A DNA stretch of 64,000 bases from Bacillus sp. RO1 (GTDB lineage: Bacteria > Bacillota > Bacilli > Bacillales > Bacillaceae_I), in NCBI RefSeq assembly GCF_012524115.1, contig NZ_JAAZWB010000062.1:1-64000 (forward strand), in the 5' to 3' direction. Of the stretch, positions 17,881 through 29,533 are shown piece after piece. Positions within the stretch are counted from its first letter, which is position 1, and the number at the start of each line of letters is the position of its first letter. Under the pieces are notes generated by a model. It had not been told where the DNA came from, did not search any database, and saw nothing but the letters and a program-made list of their open reading frames with translations. The position numbers and the translations under genes are program-made.

Positions 17881-19125
17881 ATGCAAATGCCTAAAAAAAG
17901 AGTAGTAGTAACCGGTCTAGGAGCGGTGACTCCGATTGGTTTAAATGTAAATGAGGCGTGGGAAAATGCTATTAATGGAGTATCTGGTGTAGGCCCGTTA
18001 ACTAGAGTGGACAGTGAAAAATTCCCGGCAAAAGTCGCCGCAGAAATCACCAATTTCAATGCTGAAGATTTTATGGATAAAAAAGAAGCAAGAAGAATGG
18101 ACCGATTCACTCAATACGCGATCGCAGCTTCATTTATGGCTGTAAAAGATGCTAACCTAGATATTACAGATGAAATAGCTCCAAGAGTAGGTGTTTGGGT
18201 AGGTTCCGGAATTGGCGGAATGGAAACTTTTGAACAACAATATAAAACTTTCCTAGAAAAAGGAGCGCGTCGTGTAAGCCCGTTTTTCGTACCAATGATG
18301 ATTCCTGATATGGCTACAGGTCAAATCAGTATCGCACTTGGAGCAAAAGGTGTAAACTCTTGTACGGTAACTGCGTGTGCAACAGGTACAAACTCCATTG
18401 GAGATGCATTTAAAGTCATCCAACGCGGTGATGCAGATGTCATGATTTCCGGGGGAACGGAAGCTCCATTGACGGAGATGTCCTTTGCAGGCTTCAGTTC
18501 AGCGAAAGCTTTATCAATGAATCCAGATCCTAAGACGGCAAGTCGACCATTTGATGCAAATCGCGACGGCTTTGTCATGGGTGAAGGCGCTGGTATTGTC
18601 GTGTTAGAAGAGCTTGAACATGCATTGGCCCGCGGTGCGCGCATTTATGCCGAAATTGTTGGATATGGCGCGACTGGCGATGCCCATCATATTACAGCAC
18701 CTGCTCCAGGCGGAGAAGGCGGTGTCCGTGCGATGAAAATGGCAATTGAAGATGCCGGCTTGCAACCAGGAGATATTGATTATATTAATGCTCACGGAAC
18801 AAGCACAGAATATAACGACAAGTTTGAAACACTGGCTATTAAAGAAGTACTTGGTGGACATGCAAAAGATGTAGCAATCAGTTCTACAAAGTCTATGACA
18901 GGTCACTTGCTTGGAGCAGCAGGTGGGGTAGAAGCTATTTTTACTATAAAGGCTATCGAAAACGCCATTATTCCACCTACTATTAACTTAGAAACACCAG
19001 ATCCAGAATGTGACCTAGATTATGTACCAAACGAAGCAAGACATAAGGAAGTCAAAGCTGCAATGAGCAACTCACTTGGTTTTGGCGGACACAACGCAAC
19101 GATTGTTTTTAAGAAATATGAATAA
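17881..19125 (+). CDS. fabF: Beta-ketoacyl-ACP synthase II (FabF)
   Basis: A 414-residue elongation condensing enzyme using acyl-ACP and malonyl-ACP. The Cys-His-His triad is Cys166 (TVTACATGT), His305 ([11 protein letters not shown]) and His342 ([12 protein letters not shown]). AAGGAG lies upstream; two in-frame ATG codons 6 bases apart make the exact start uncertain. Second gene of the fabHA-fabF operon, ended by a strong terminator. Confidence 0.96.
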   Translation: MQMPKKRVVVTGLGAVTPIGLNVNEAWENAINGVSGVGPLTRVDSEKFPAKVAAEITNFNAEDFMDKKEARRMDRFTQYAIAASFMAVKDANLDITDEIAPRVGVWVGSGIGGMETFEQQYKTFLEKGARRVSPFFVPMMIPDMATGQISIALGAKGVNSCTVTACATGTNSIGDAFKVIQRGDADVMISGGTEAPLTEMSFAGFSSAKALSMNPDPKTASRPFDANRDGFVMGEGAGIVVLEELEHALARGARIYAEIVGYGATGDAHHITAPAPGGEGGVRAMKMAIEDAGLQPGDIDYINAHGTSTEYNDKFETLAIKEVLGGHAKDVAISSTKSMTGHLLGAAGGVEAIFTIKAIENAIIPPTINLETPDPECDLDYVPNEARHKEVKAAMSNSLGFGGHNATIVFKKYE

Positions 19126-19141
19126 GCGAATTTAGTTAAAG

Positions 19142-19178
19142 GCAGTAGAAAGTTATTTAAACTTTCTGCTGCTTTTTT
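19142..19178 (+). terminator. Terminator of fabHA-fabF
   Basis: Arms GCAGTAGAAAGT / ACTTTCTGCTGC (one G-U) followed by seven T. Confidence 0.85.
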
Positions 19179-19211
19179 GTTGTTTATGAAATTATAAAAA
19201 AATCGAATGAT

Positions 19212-19862
19212 GGAAAAGTCTTCATGATAATTCTTCATCGGGAGATATTCTTATGGCCGCTTTGAAGACCTGAGTGACGAGGAAAAAGGAGGAGAGAAGT
19301 CTTCATGGTCGTGATGAAGAACTCAGTGACGAGGAAAAAGGAGGAAAGAAGTCCTCATGGTCGTGATGAAGACCTGAGTGACAAGGGAAAAGGGGGAAAG
19401 AGGTCCTCAAGTCCGTGATGAAGACCTGAGTGACGAGGAAAAAGAAGGAGAGAAGTCCTCATGACCGGAATGAAGACCTGAGTGACGAGGGAAAAGGGGG
19501 AAAGAGGTCCTCATGGTCGTGATGAAGACCTGAGTGACGAAGAAAAAGAAGTAGAGAAGACCTCATGACCGGAATGAAGACCTGAGTGACAAGGGAAAAG
19601 GGGGAAAGAAGTCTTCATGGTCGTGATGAAGACCTGAGTGACGAGGAAAAAGAAGGAGAGAAGTCCTCATGACCGGTATGAAGACCTGAGTGACAAGGGG
19701 AAAGGGGGAAAGAAGTCTTCATGGTCGTGATGAAGACCTGAGTGACGAAGAAAAAGAAGGAGAGAAGACCTCATGACCGGTATGAAGACCTCAGTTACGA
19801 GGAAAAAGGGGGAAAGAGGTCTTCATGGTCGCTATGAAGACTTCAGTGACGAGGAAAGAAAA
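19212..19862. repeat. 52-bp tandem array 2
   Basis: GAAGA(C/A)CT(G/C)AGTGAC-like unit starts fall at 19264, 19316, 19368, 19420, 19472, 19524, 19576, 19628, 19680, 19732, 19784 and 19836: twelve units, eleven intervals of exactly 52 bases with no indel, plus one degenerate unit before. Each unit contains an inverted repeat of the form GTCTTCAT-N7-ATGAAGAC. From the third unit on, two unit types alternate (ATGGTCGTG with GGGGGAAAG, against ATGACCGG with AAGAAGGAG), a 104-bp higher-order period. Between fabF and yjaZ. Confidence 0.95.
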
Positions 19863-20048
19863 CAAAAGAAGCTTTCATTTGTTAGAGAACAACTTGCAAA
19901 GGCAAGGTCCTGCCAATATTTCAAAGCATCTGGGACCATAATTTAATTTTGGTAGTTACCTGAGAAGTATATGCTTTTTTGTTACCTCACCAATCCACCC
20001 TCCCCATCATACAATGACATCAAAAAGCAAAGAAAAGGGCTGTAGAAC

Positions 20049-20831
20049 ATGAGTATTATTCATACGGATAGATGGTTGGAGGAGGACTATGACCAGCCAT
20101 TGAACATTTCCAAGAAATTGCTGAAGTACTTTGAGGACGTAACTGCAGCGGAACTTTACGATTATCTGATTATGCATGGGATGTACCGACCTGTTAGGGA
20201 CGGGAAAGGTACTGTTGAAAAATTAAAGACATTGGATTGCTGGAATGTTGTCTTGGCAGAATGGAAACATCTAAAGAAACTTTGGAACGGCCCAGATATC
20301 CCAATTTTTATATTTCCTTCAGATAAATACAACAATCAAATCAAGAGGGATTTCAAAGGGAAAGCAGGTGTGGCTTTCAAAGACAAATTGTTTTTATTTC
20401 TGCCGGAGGATATTGAAATTAATGAAATGAAGGCATTGTTGACTCACGAATATAACCATATTTGTGTACTCTCTAAAAATAATAGAAAAGATGACCAATA
20501 TAGCCTTCTAGATTCTGTACTAATCGAAGGACTAGCGGAAAGTGCTGTAAAAAGTCTAGTTGGAAAAGAATATACCTCTAGCTGGACATCTTACTACACG
20601 GATAAGGAACTGGAAAACTTCTTAAATAAAATTATCATTCCAAATAAAGATGTAAAAAAGAGTGATAAAGATCATATGAAACTGCTTTATGGCAAAGGGT
20701 TTTATCCAAAAATGCTTGGTTATTGTGTTGGTTATTATCTCATTCAGAAAATATTGAAGGAGGAGAAAATTAACTACCGAGCTTTGATGACAAAGAGCCT
20801 TTCTGAGATAACAAAGCTATCAATTGGATAA
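20049..20831 (+). CDS. yjaZ: YjaZ, putative Zn-dependent protease (DUF2268)
   Basis: A 260-residue protein with a gluzincin-like active site: HEYNH (His133, Glu134, His137) and a downstream Glu in LIEGLAES (Glu160), matching DUF2268 putative metalloproteases and the length of B. subtilis YjaZ. No signal peptide is visible, so it is likely cytoplasmic. Substrate unknown. Position between fabF and appD is conserved. Confidence 0.88.
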   Translation: MSIIHTDRWLEEDYDQPLNISKKLLKYFEDVTAAELYDYLIMHGMYRPVRDGKGTVEKLKTLDCWNVVLAEWKHLKKLWNGPDIPIFIFPSDKYNNQIKRDFKGKAGVAFKDKLFLFLPEDIEINEMKALLTHEYNHICVLSKNNRKDDQYSLLDSVLIEGLAESAVKSLVGKEYTSSWTSYYTDKELENFLNKIIIPNKDVKKSDKDHMKLLYGKGFYPKMLGYCVGYYLIQKILKEEKINYRALMTKSLSEITKLSIG

Positions 20832-20872
20832 TTCTTTGAGGAATAGGAGAAAAATAACAAAAAACAAAAATT

Positions 20873-20897
20873 CTAGCAAAAAAGGCTAGTTTTTTTG
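20873..20897 (+). terminator. Terminator after yjaZ
   Basis: A short stem CTAGC / GCTAG with an AAAAAAG loop leads into a T-run of seven, then GTTTTTTTT. Short stem but strong U-tract. Confidence 0.65.
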
Positions 20898-20981
20898 TTT
20901 TTTTTTGTATATAATCAGTTTTTGTAGAAGATTGCTACAAGTTTTAATTAAAAAAATTTTTAGTTTATTTTCAAAATAAGC

Positions 20982-21010
20982 TTGAACTTGTAACGGAATT
21001 GTAATAATAT
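20982..21010 (+). promoter_or_regulatory. Candidate promoter of appDFABC
   Basis: TTGAAC and TAATAT with a 17-base spacer lie in the 430-base AT-rich gap before appD. Both hexamers match only 4 of 6, and the long leader (about 245 bases) is unexplained, so this is tentative. Nothing else is recognised in 20898-21261. Confidence 0.35.
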
Positions 21011-21261
21011 ACAAACAGACGATAATTATTTTCCGATAATTTAGTTTTTACAGTAAATTCGGAGTAAAAAGACTGAAGATTTTGTAATAAACAGCATGGA
21101 AAATCTATAAAAGCAATCTTTGAATAGATTAATAGCTAGTAGTTTCGTAAATTTGTAATATAAAGATTAAGAATTAGTTAAATTTTACTAAAGTCTTTAC
21201 ATTACATATTTAGACATCATACAGACCATGCATCGAAAGAAAAAAGGATGGTGAAGGCTAA

Positions 21262-22242
21262 ATGTCAGCTTTATTGGAAGTGAGAAACCTAAAAACTCAC
21301 TTTTTTAGAAAAAAGCAAGCTATTCCAGCTGTAGATGGTGTAGATATCTCCATTAAAAAAGGAGAAACTGTAGCACTTGTTGGAGAATCGGGATCTGGTA
21401 AATCTATTACTTCCCTATCTATTATGGGTCTTGTTCCTAGCCCAGGTGGGAAAATCGTAGATGGAGAAATTCTATTTGACGGACAGGATCTTGTGAAACT
21501 AACAGAAAACCAGTTATGTAAAGTACGCGGAAATGATATTTCTATGATCTTCCAGGAACCGATGACATCTTTGAATCCGGTTTTAACAATTGGTGAGCAA
21601 ATTACCGAAGTACTAATACTTCATCAAAAAATGACCAAAACAGCGGCAATGAAAAAGGCAATTGAAATGTTAGAAGTTGTAGGATTTTCAAGAGCTGCTG
21701 AAATTGTCAATGATTATCCTCACCGTCTATCAGGCGGTATGAGACAAAGGGTAATGATCGCGATGGCGATGAGCTGTAATCCAAAATTATTAATTGCGGA
21801 TGAGCCGACAACAGCGCTAGACGTTACCATTCAAGCTCAAATACTAGATTTAATGAAAGACCTTAGCCATAAATTTGACACTTCCATTTTGTTAATTACA
21901 CATGACTTAGGGGTTGTATCAGAAGTCGCTGATAGAGTAGTGGTAATGTATTGTGGTCAAGTCGTAGAAGAGGCGTCTGTGGATGATTTGTTCGAAGAGC
22001 CTCTGCATCCTTATACAAATGGCTTGATGGGGTCCATACCTGATATTGAGGGAGATATATCTCGCCTCCAATCTATTGAAGGTAATGTGCCACCTCCAAC
22101 CAATTTACCTCAGGGCTGTCGTTTTGCCCCACGCTGTCCAAAAGCATTTGATCGTTGTCATAGCGAAGTTCCGGAATTGCTTAAGAAAAGTGGAAATCGC
22201 TCTGTTCGATGCTTCTTATACGAAGGCGAGGAGGCTAAATAA
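21262..22242 (+). CDS. appD: Oligopeptide ABC transporter ATPase AppD
   Basis: A 326-residue ABC ATPase of the Opp/Dpp family: Walker A GESGSGKS (41-48), signature LSGGMRQRV, Walker B LLIADEPTTALD and H-loop ITHDLG. The C-terminal extension contains the Cys-rich GCRFAPRCPKAFDRC segment, which in this family can bind an Fe-S cluster. First gene of the app operon in the B. subtilis order D-F-A-B-C; overlaps appF by one base (TAATG). Confidence 0.93.
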   Translation: MSALLEVRNLKTHFFRKKQAIPAVDGVDISIKKGETVALVGESGSGKSITSLSIMGLVPSPGGKIVDGEILFDGQDLVKLTENQLCKVRGNDISMIFQEPMTSLNPVLTIGEQITEVLILHQKMTKTAAMKKAIEMLEVVGFSRAAEIVNDYPHRLSGGMRQRVMIAMAMSCNPKLLIADEPTTALDVTIQAQILDLMKDLSHKFDTSILLITHDLGVVSEVADRVVVMYCGQVVEEASVDDLFEEPLHPYTNGLMGSIPDIEGDISRLQSIEGNVPPPTNLPQGCRFAPRCPKAFDRCHSEVPELLKKSGNRSVRCFLYEGEEAK

Positions 22243-23264
22243 TGACTGCAACCGAGATTAAATCAGAAAAGATTTTAACGGAAACAAGTTCTGATAATAT
22301 CCTTGAAGTTAGAGGATTGAAGAAATACTTTCCAATCAAAGCGGGACTATTACAAAAGCATGTAGGCGATGTCAAAGCGGTAGATGACTTAAACTTTTAT
22401 ATTAAAAAGGGTGAGACATTAGGACTCGTTGGAGAATCTGGCTGTGGGAAATCCACAACTGGACGAACTATCATCCGTCTATATGAGCCTACAGAAGGAA
22501 ATATCATATTTAAGGGAAGAGATATTGCAACCATGAGTGAAAGCGAACTTAGAAAGACGGTTCGTAAAGACATACAAATGGTCTTCCAAGATCCATTTGC
22601 GACGCTTAATCCAAGAAAAACCTTAAGATCCATCCTGAAGGAGCCATACAACACGCACAACTTGTTCACTAAAAAAGAGCGTGAAGAGAAAGTGCAAGAG
22701 TTACTAGCTAAAGTAGGGTTAGATCCAAGTTTTATCAATCGTTATCCACATGAGTTCTCTGGAGGACAACGTCAACGTATCGGGATTGCTAGAGCACTTG
22801 CACTAAACCCGGAATTGATCATTGCTGATGAAGCAGTTTCTGCACTGGATGTATCCATACAGGCTCAAATCATTAACCTTATGCAAGACCTTCAGAAAGA
22901 AATGGGACTGTCCTATATCTTTATCTCCCATGATTTAAGTGTAGTTCGTCATATTAGTGACAGGGTAGGCGTAATGTATTTAGGGCGGATGATGGAACTA
23001 GCTACCAAACAAGATTTATATAGCGAACCTCTTCATCCTTATACGCAAGCATTACTATCAGCTGTACCTTCTACTCGCCGTAAAGGCCAAGTGAAGAGAG
23101 AACGTATCGTTCTGAAAGGTGAATTGCCAAGCCCGGCTAATCCACCAACGGGATGTGTGTTCCATACAAGATGTCCAGCTGCAATGGATGTTTGTAAGCA
23201 AATTGTTCCTCAATTCAAAGAGGTTAAACCAGATCATTTTGTTGCTTGTCACCTATACGAATAG
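22242..23264 (+). CDS. appF: Oligopeptide ABC transporter ATPase AppF
   Basis: A 340-residue partner ATPase: Walker A GESGCGKST, signature FSGGQRQRIGI, Walker B LIIADEAVSALD, H-loop ISHDLS. The C-terminal GCVFHTRCPAAMDVC segment keeps four Cys. Forms the heterodimeric motor with AppD. Walker B reads DEAVSALD rather than the usual DEPVSALD. Confidence 0.93.
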   Translation: MTATEIKSEKILTETSSDNILEVRGLKKYFPIKAGLLQKHVGDVKAVDDLNFYIKKGETLGLVGESGCGKSTTGRTIIRLYEPTEGNIIFKGRDIATMSESELRKTVRKDIQMVFQDPFATLNPRKTLRSILKEPYNTHNLFTKKEREEKVQELLAKVGLDPSFINRYPHEFSGGQRQRIGIARALALNPELIIADEAVSALDVSIQAQIINLMQDLQKEMGLSYIFISHDLSVVRHISDRVGVMYLGRMMELATKQDLYSEPLHPYTQALLSAVPSTRRKGQVKRERIVLKGELPSPANPPTGCVFHTRCPAAMDVCKQIVPQFKEVKPDHFVACHLYE

Positions 23265-23373
23265 GTGGCAAGTAAATAAAATATATACCCTTTGAAAGGG
23301 GGAGATAATCAAACAGTTAACTTTCTTTACCTTTCATTTTCAGAACATTAAAAAATTTTTAGGGGGAGTAAAC

Positions 23374-25065
23374 GTGAAACAAAAATCATTACTACTTATC
23401 GTTTTAACGTTAGTTCTGTCCTTGTTCCTTGCTGCTTGTAGCGGATCGAACAATGCAGGTACAAATACTAACAACACAAACACTACGAACAACGAAACAA
23501 CTGGCAACAACGAAGAAACAGAGGAAGAAGAAGAAGAAGCTACAAACGAACCTGTACAAGGTGGAGACCTAATCATCGGTTCTACTGGTAGCCCAACAAT
23601 GTTCAACCCGCTTTACTCTGCAGATACTGCAAGTTCTGCAATCGAAGGTTTCATTTTTGACGGATTATTAACAAGTGATACTGCTTTCGAAACACAATTA
23701 AACATGGCTGAAAGCTGGGATATCTCTGAAGATGACCTAGTTCACACGCTAAAAATTAAAGACGGCATCAAGTTCCACGATGGTGAAACTTTAAATGCTG
23801 ATGACGTTGTATTCACTCTTAGCATTCCTATGAGCGAAGACTATGATGGTCCTCGTGCTGGTTACTTCGAGAAAATCGAAAAAGTTGAAAAAATCGATGA
23901 TTTAACAGTACAAGTAACTCTTAACGCTGTAGATCCAACAATCCACATCGCTTTAGGTTACCCAATCCTTCCTGAGCACATCTTAGGTGAGGTTCCAATC
24001 GCTGAACTTGGTGAGTACACAGAGTTCAACACGAAAAACCCAATTGGAGCAGGTCCATTCAAATTCGAAACTTGGGAAGATGGACAATTTGTTAAAGTTG
24101 TAGCAAATGATGATTATTGGGATGGTCGTCCATACTTAGATTCTTTAACTTACCGTATTATTCCTGATGCAGATGCATTAATGACTGCATTAGCTGCTGG
24201 TGATATCCATTATTACACTGTTCCTGCAACTGACATTGCAACTGTTAAAGAGTGGGAAGCTAATGGTCAATTAAAAGTGGAATCTGGTTTAGCATTATCT
24301 TACACTTACTTAGGATACAACCTACGTAACCCATTATTCGAAGACAAAAAAGTACGTCAAGCGTTAACTCATGCTCTTGACCGTGAACTAATCGTTGAGT
24401 CCGTAATGAACGGTGACGGTGAAGTTGCAGATGTTCCTGAGTCTCCACTTAGCTGGGCTTATGACGAAGATGTACCTCGTTTTGAGTACGATGTAGAAAA
24501 AGCAAAAGCTATGCTTGCAGAAGCTGGATGGACTGCAGGTGCTGACGGAACTCTTGAAAAAGACGGTCAGAAATTTGAATTCACTTTGAAAACGAACCAA
24601 GGTAACAAAGTTCGTGAAGATATCGCTGTAGTAGTTCAAGAACAGTTCGCTGAGCTTGGAATCAAAGTTACTCCAGATATCATGGAATGGTCTGCATTCT
24701 TAGCTGACATCGATCCTCCAAAATGGAACTTCGATGCTATCATCCTAGGATGGGCTCTATCTACAGATCCAGATCCAAGTGGAATCTTCCACTCTAAAGA
24801 AATCGAAGAAGGTTTGAACTTCGTTGGTTGGTCTAACGCAGAAGCTGATAAGCTAATGGACGAAGCTAACCTAACAATGGATCGTGACGAGCGTGCAGCT
24901 AAGATCCAAGAAATCAACAGAATCATTGCTGAAGAGCAACCATATACTTTCTTGTACTATCCAAATGCACACCGTGCAATGCCTACTAACCTAGAAGGCT
25001 TTGAGTTCCATGCAAGATCGGAATTCTACAATATCAACAAATGGTGGTTAGCAGAGACCAACTAA
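23374..25065 (+). CDS. appA: Oligopeptide-binding lipoprotein AppA
   Basis: A 563-residue family-5 solute-binding lipoprotein (DppA/OppA fold) that captures peptides outside the cell. Signal peptide ends in lipobox LAAC with Cys22, followed by a low-complexity Asn/Thr then Glu-rich linker (about 24-58). Segments such as SLTYRIIPDADALMTALAAG and NLRNPLFEDKKVRQAL are typical. A strong attenuator-like hairpin after it separates it from the permease genes. Codon use (many TTC/AAC) suggests high expression. Confidence 0.92.
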   Translation: MKQKSLLLIVLTLVLSLFLAACSGSNNAGTNTNNTNTTNNETTGNNEETEEEEEEATNEPVQGGDLIIGSTGSPTMFNPLYSADTASSAIEGFIFDGLLTSDTAFETQLNMAESWDISEDDLVHTLKIKDGIKFHDGETLNADDVVFTLSIPMSEDYDGPRAGYFEKIEKVEKIDDLTVQVTLNAVDPTIHIALGYPILPEHILGEVPIAELGEYTEFNTKNPIGAGPFKFETWEDGQFVKVVANDDYWDGRPYLDSLTYRIIPDADALMTALAAGDIHYYTVPATDIATVKEWEANGQLKVESGLALSYTYLGYNLRNPLFEDKKVRQALTHALDRELIVESVMNGDGEVADVPESPLSWAYDEDVPRFEYDVEKAKAMLAEAGWTAGADGTLEKDGQKFEFTLKTNQGNKVREDIAVVVQEQFAELGIKVTPDIMEWSAFLADIDPPKWNFDAIILGWALSTDPDPSGIFHSKEIEEGLNFVGWSNAEADKLMDEANLTMDRDERAAKIQEINRIIAEEQPYTFLYYPNAHRAMPTNLEGFEFHARSEFYNINKWWLAETN

Positions 25066-25087
25066 TTAACCCCCGTTTAAAGTAAGG

Positions 25088-25122
25088 AAGAGGGGAGGGG
25101 AAATTCCCTTCCCTTCTTTTTT
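25088..25122 (+). terminator. Intra-operon terminator after appA
   Basis: A purine-rich arm pairs with CCCTTCCCTTCTT (with G-U pairs), then six T. It probably gives more appA than appBC transcript. Confidence 0.7.
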
Positions 25123-25307
25123 ACTGTAATGGGTTCCTAAAGACACTTGGAGCTATATGATTAGAAAGGTCGCATTTGTCATGGACAATTCGTCTTTCAT
25201 TGGACTTGAACACTTTACTGTGCAACGTCGCAAAATGTACAGTATTAAAATAAAACTCACGTTTACTTCTACCTTCCTAAAGTAAAGACAGAAAAGGAGA
25301 ATCAGCT

Positions 25308-26258
25308 ATGATCTCATATATCATCCGCCGTTCTTTAATGGCGATTCCCCTATTATTCGGTATTACAGTATTATCCTTTGCCATTATCCAAATGGCACCA
25401 GGTGGTCCTACCTCTTTAATGATGGATCCGAATATTAGTAAAGAAGATATGAAAAAGTTTGAAGAGCGATATGGATTAAATGATCCTATTCACGAGCAAT
25501 ATTTCACATGGGTAACAAACATGGCTCAGGGAGACTTTGGCGAGTCATTAATCCGTCGTGGAGTTCCAGTTAGTGAAATGATTATGAACCGACTCCCGAA
25601 TACATTATTACTCATGATTGTTTCAACTGTTTTGGCAGTAATAGTAGCAATTCCTTTTGGAGTCATCTCTGCTAGAAAGCAATACAGCTTAACAGATTAT
25701 ACGGTAACAGTTACATCATTCCTTGGATTGGCCACACCAAACTTTTGGATAGGCTTAGTACTTATCATGGTATTTGCGGTTCAACTGCAATGGCTGCCTA
25801 CGGGTGGTGTAGCAACATTGAATGCTGATTTTAGTATCCTTGATCGAATTCATCATTTAATCTTGCCGGCATTTGTACTTGCAACAGCTGATATGGCAGG
25901 TCTTACTAGATATACACGTTCTAGTATGCTTGAAGTGTTAAAGCAAGATTATATGCGTACAGCAAGAGCTAAAGGATTAAGAGAAAACAAAGTAACATAT
26001 AAACATGGTTTACGTAACGGATTAATTCCTGTAATTACAATTTTTGGTTTAATGCTACCCGGTTTCATTGGGGGATCGGTTATTGTTGAAAAGATTTTTG
26101 CTTGGCCAGGTATTGGATTGTTATTCTTTGACTCCGCTTTCCAGCGGGACTATCCAGTAATCATGGCACTAACAGTTATCTCAGCGGTCTTCGTAGTTAT
26201 CGGAAACTTAGTTGCCGATATTCTATATGCAATTTTTGACCCGAGAATTGAGTACTAA
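25308..26258 (+). CDS. appB: Oligopeptide permease AppB
   Basis: A 316-residue inner-membrane permease with six predicted helices and the EAA loop ([20 protein letters not shown]). Starts [20 protein letters not shown], typical of OppB/DppB. GGAG is upstream of ATG. Fifteen-base gap to appC. Confidence 0.93.
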   Translation: MISYIIRRSLMAIPLLFGITVLSFAIIQMAPGGPTSLMMDPNISKEDMKKFEERYGLNDPIHEQYFTWVTNMAQGDFGESLIRRGVPVSEMIMNRLPNTLLLMIVSTVLAVIVAIPFGVISARKQYSLTDYTVTVTSFLGLATPNFWIGLVLIMVFAVQLQWLPTGGVATLNADFSILDRIHHLILPAFVLATADMAGLTRYTRSSMLEVLKQDYMRTARAKGLRENKVTYKHGLRNGLIPVITIFGLMLPGFIGGSVIVEKIFAWPGIGLLFFDSAFQRDYPVIMALTVISAVFVVIGNLVADILYAIFDPRIEY

Positions 26259-26272
26259 AAGGGGGAACATCG

Positions 26273-27184
26273 ATGCAAACTCAACCATCAACTCAACCTA
26301 CTAATCAATCGTTAAACCCCAATATCAAGAAAAAGCCAGACACATTAACGAAAATCACGATCAATAAATTTATGAAAAATAAGCTAGCTGTCATTGGAGC
26401 GGTTTTACTTTTCATCATAATTTCTTTAGCGATACTTGCACCACTTATTGCTCAATTTGAACCACAAAAGCAAAGCCTGTTGAATAAGCTACAATCTCCA
26501 GGCGGAGAACATTGGTTAGGTACTGACCGATATGGACGAGATGTATTTGCACGTATTCTGTTTGGAGCGAGGGTATCCCTACTAGTTGGATTTGCTTCTG
26601 TAGCAGGTTCAATCACAATTGGAACAGTTATTGGTGCGGTTGCAGGTTATTTTGGAGGGAAAATTGATGCGGTTCTAATGCGTATAGTAGACGTTATCAT
26701 TTCCATTCCAACTATTTTCTTGCTAATCACATTGGTTACAATCTTCCAACCAGGTGTGGACAAGCTAATCTTGATTTTCGCTTTAACAGGTTGGACATTT
26801 ACAGCACGTCTTGTGCGTGGAGAGTTCTTATCACTTCGTACACGTGAATTCGTACTAGCTTCTAAAACTATTGGAACAAGAAGCCACACGATCATTTTCT
26901 CTCACATCCTTCCAAATGCGATGGGTCCAATCATCGTATCTGCAACATTAGGTGTAGGGGGAGTTATCTTGGCAGAATCAGCATTAAGTTATCTAGGTTT
27001 AGGTATTCAACCACCTACACCAAGTTGGGGGAACATGCTGCAGGATGCGCAGAACTTTACTATCATGTTAAAACATTGGTGGTATCCGCTATTTCCTGGA
27101 ATAATGATATTAATAACAGTGTTAAGTTTCAACTTTGTTGGAGATGGATTACGTGATGCACTTGATCCAAAAACACTTGACTAG
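26273..27184 (+). CDS. appC: Oligopeptide permease AppC
   Basis: A 303-residue OppC/DppC-type permease: cytoplasmic N-terminus (Gln/Pro/Thr-rich), [17 protein letters not shown] block, EAA loop ([20 protein letters not shown]) and C-terminal [11 protein letters not shown]. Last gene of the app operon. Confidence 0.93.
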   Translation: MQTQPSTQPTNQSLNPNIKKKPDTLTKITINKFMKNKLAVIGAVLLFIIISLAILAPLIAQFEPQKQSLLNKLQSPGGEHWLGTDRYGRDVFARILFGARVSLLVGFASVAGSITIGTVIGAVAGYFGGKIDAVLMRIVDVIISIPTIFLLITLVTIFQPGVDKLILIFALTGWTFTARLVRGEFLSLRTREFVLASKTIGTRSHTIIFSHILPNAMGPIIVSATLGVGGVILAESALSYLGLGIQPPTPSWGNMLQDAQNFTIMLKHWWYPLFPGIMILITVLSFNFVGDGLRDALDPKTLD

Positions 27185-27215
27185 AAAAGCTGAGAGCCGA
27201 TCTCGGCTTTTCTTT
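27185..27215 (+). terminator. Terminator of app operon
   Basis: AAGCTGAGA / TCTCGGCTT with one G-U pair, followed by TTCTTTTT. Confidence 0.8.
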
Positions 27216-27302
27216 TTGCCTATTTTTCATAGAACTTGTCATTATTTTGTTGGCATGTCATAAAATGATAATACTAGATAGATTGGACAAGGAGACATTG
27301 TT

Positions 27303-27341
27303 ATGCTCATAAATAGGAAATATTTTGTGAGAGATGGCTAA
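27303..27341 (+). CDS. Possible 12-codon leader minicistron
   Basis: ATG at 27303 has AAGGAG 8 bases upstream, a better site than that of the following gene. The reading frame codes MLINRKYFVRDG and ends in TAA whose last A is the first base of the next gene's ATG (TAATG). This layout suggests translational coupling of the membrane protein to a leader peptide. Whether the peptide matters is unknown. Confidence 0.45.
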   Translation: MLINRKYFVRDG

Positions 27342-27568
27342 TGATAAGGGGAATTCTTTTTTTGACAGGGTTTGGCATCTCTGTTGCTGGCGGGATTAGC
27401 ACAATTGCCTATTTGAATCTTTTTGCAACAGGATTAAGTTTAGTGGAGTTTTTATTGTTTCTTTTTACTAGACCGGAATTTTACCTGCTACCTATAGGCA
27501 TTATTCTGATTGCAATAAGTATTTATTTATCTGGCAACTCTAATCCGTCTTTTCGAGACAAAGAATAG
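27341..27568 (+). CDS. Small membrane protein, two helices
   Basis: A 75-residue protein with hydrophobic stretches at about residues 4-25 and 48-65, and a polar C-terminus (SGNSNPSFRDKE). Not recognised. It lacks a good ribosome binding site of its own and overlaps the stop codon of a 12-codon leader by one base. Lies between appC and yjbA. Confidence 0.65.
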   Translation: MIRGILFLTGFGISVAGGISTIAYLNLFATGLSLVEFLLFLFTRPEFYLLPIGIILIAISIYLSGNSNPSFRDKE

Positions 27569-27667
27569 ACTTATGAAAATTAATTGGGTATTTTGGAATA
27601 ATTATGCACTTCACTGTTCATACTGTTGGATAAATAAAAGAGTTAGATGTGAAGTGAGGGGTATGAT

Positions 27668-28417
27668 ATGTTGTATCTTCATGACGTATGGGTAAATTGG
27701 TTTGAAGGAGAAGAAAACGGTTATAATGTTTGTCATTTTCATGAGTGGAGGAAGGACGATAGTGTAGAATTATTGGATCAAGTTCCTCTATTGAAAGTAG
27801 ATTCTGTTTTGTTCCATTATATTGAAAACGACCTCCAAGAGCTGCCTTCATCTTTGCTAGAAGATATTTTCCAAAAAAGCTATATTCGCAAAAACCATGA
27901 AAGAATTCAATTGGACTACTGTTTTGTTGTTACAGATGGGCAAGGGATATTAGCTGTAGACACGATAGGTTATAATATTCCAATCCGTAAAAGTAGGTTG
28001 ATTCCAAGACAAGAGCAATTAGTATACGATATGGTGGAAAACCATGATTATGAAAAATATACTTTTTCACCATCTAGCAAGTCGCCAAAGGATTATCATA
28101 TATTATCCCCATCACCAGAAATCATGAACGGTTTGACTAGAAAAGAAAGACAATTAAAACAACTTCTTTTCATGGCACTGGATCAATTAAGGTCAACTTG
28201 CAATGTTGCTGAAATTAGATATTGGTATACAGAATGGAATCCAATTCATTACAGAGAAATCCAATCCATGAGTTTTGAGGAAGTGTGGTCACAGTTACTG
28301 GAGGAAACAAGAGAGGGTTGGTCTGAAAAACATCAGACTTTTTGTGAGCACTTGGTAAAAGGTCAGCCGTTTTTTGAAAAGTTGTGGGAGTTGGAACAGC
28401 ATCCTAAAGTTAATTAA
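27668..28417 (+). CDS. yjbA: YjbA family protein (DUF3603)
   Basis: A 249-residue cytoplasmic protein starting [21 protein letters not shown]..., with conserved [17 protein letters not shown] and WYTEWNP segments, matching YjbA/DUF3603. Function unknown. ATG after AGTGAGGGG. Convergent with trpS, as in B. subtilis. Confidence 0.88.
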   Translation: MLYLHDVWVNWFEGEENGYNVCHFHEWRKDDSVELLDQVPLLKVDSVLFHYIENDLQELPSSLLEDIFQKSYIRKNHERIQLDYCFVVTDGQGILAVDTIGYNIPIRKSRLIPRQEQLVYDMVENHDYEKYTFSPSSKSPKDYHILSPSPEIMNGLTRKERQLKQLLFMALDQLRSTCNVAEIRYWYTEWNPIHYREIQSMSFEEVWSQLLEETREGWSEKHQTFCEHLVKGQPFFEKLWELEQHPKVN

Positions 28418-28440
28418 GTGTCGAATATTTCCGAGGAAAG

Positions 28441-28480
28441 AAAAAAGCTGTCAGAGACATTTTGCTCTGACAGCTTTTTT
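28441..28480. terminator. Bidirectional terminator, yjbA / trpS
   Basis: Arms AAAAAAGCTGTCAGAG / CTCTGACAGCTTTTTT are perfect and work in both directions. Confidence 0.92.
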
Positions 28481-28483
28481 TAA

Positions 28484-29491
<1,008 letters not shown>

Positions 29492-29533
29492 TTAAAAAAT
29501 GGATAGTTAGATATTCAGGTTTTATAAAATTTT

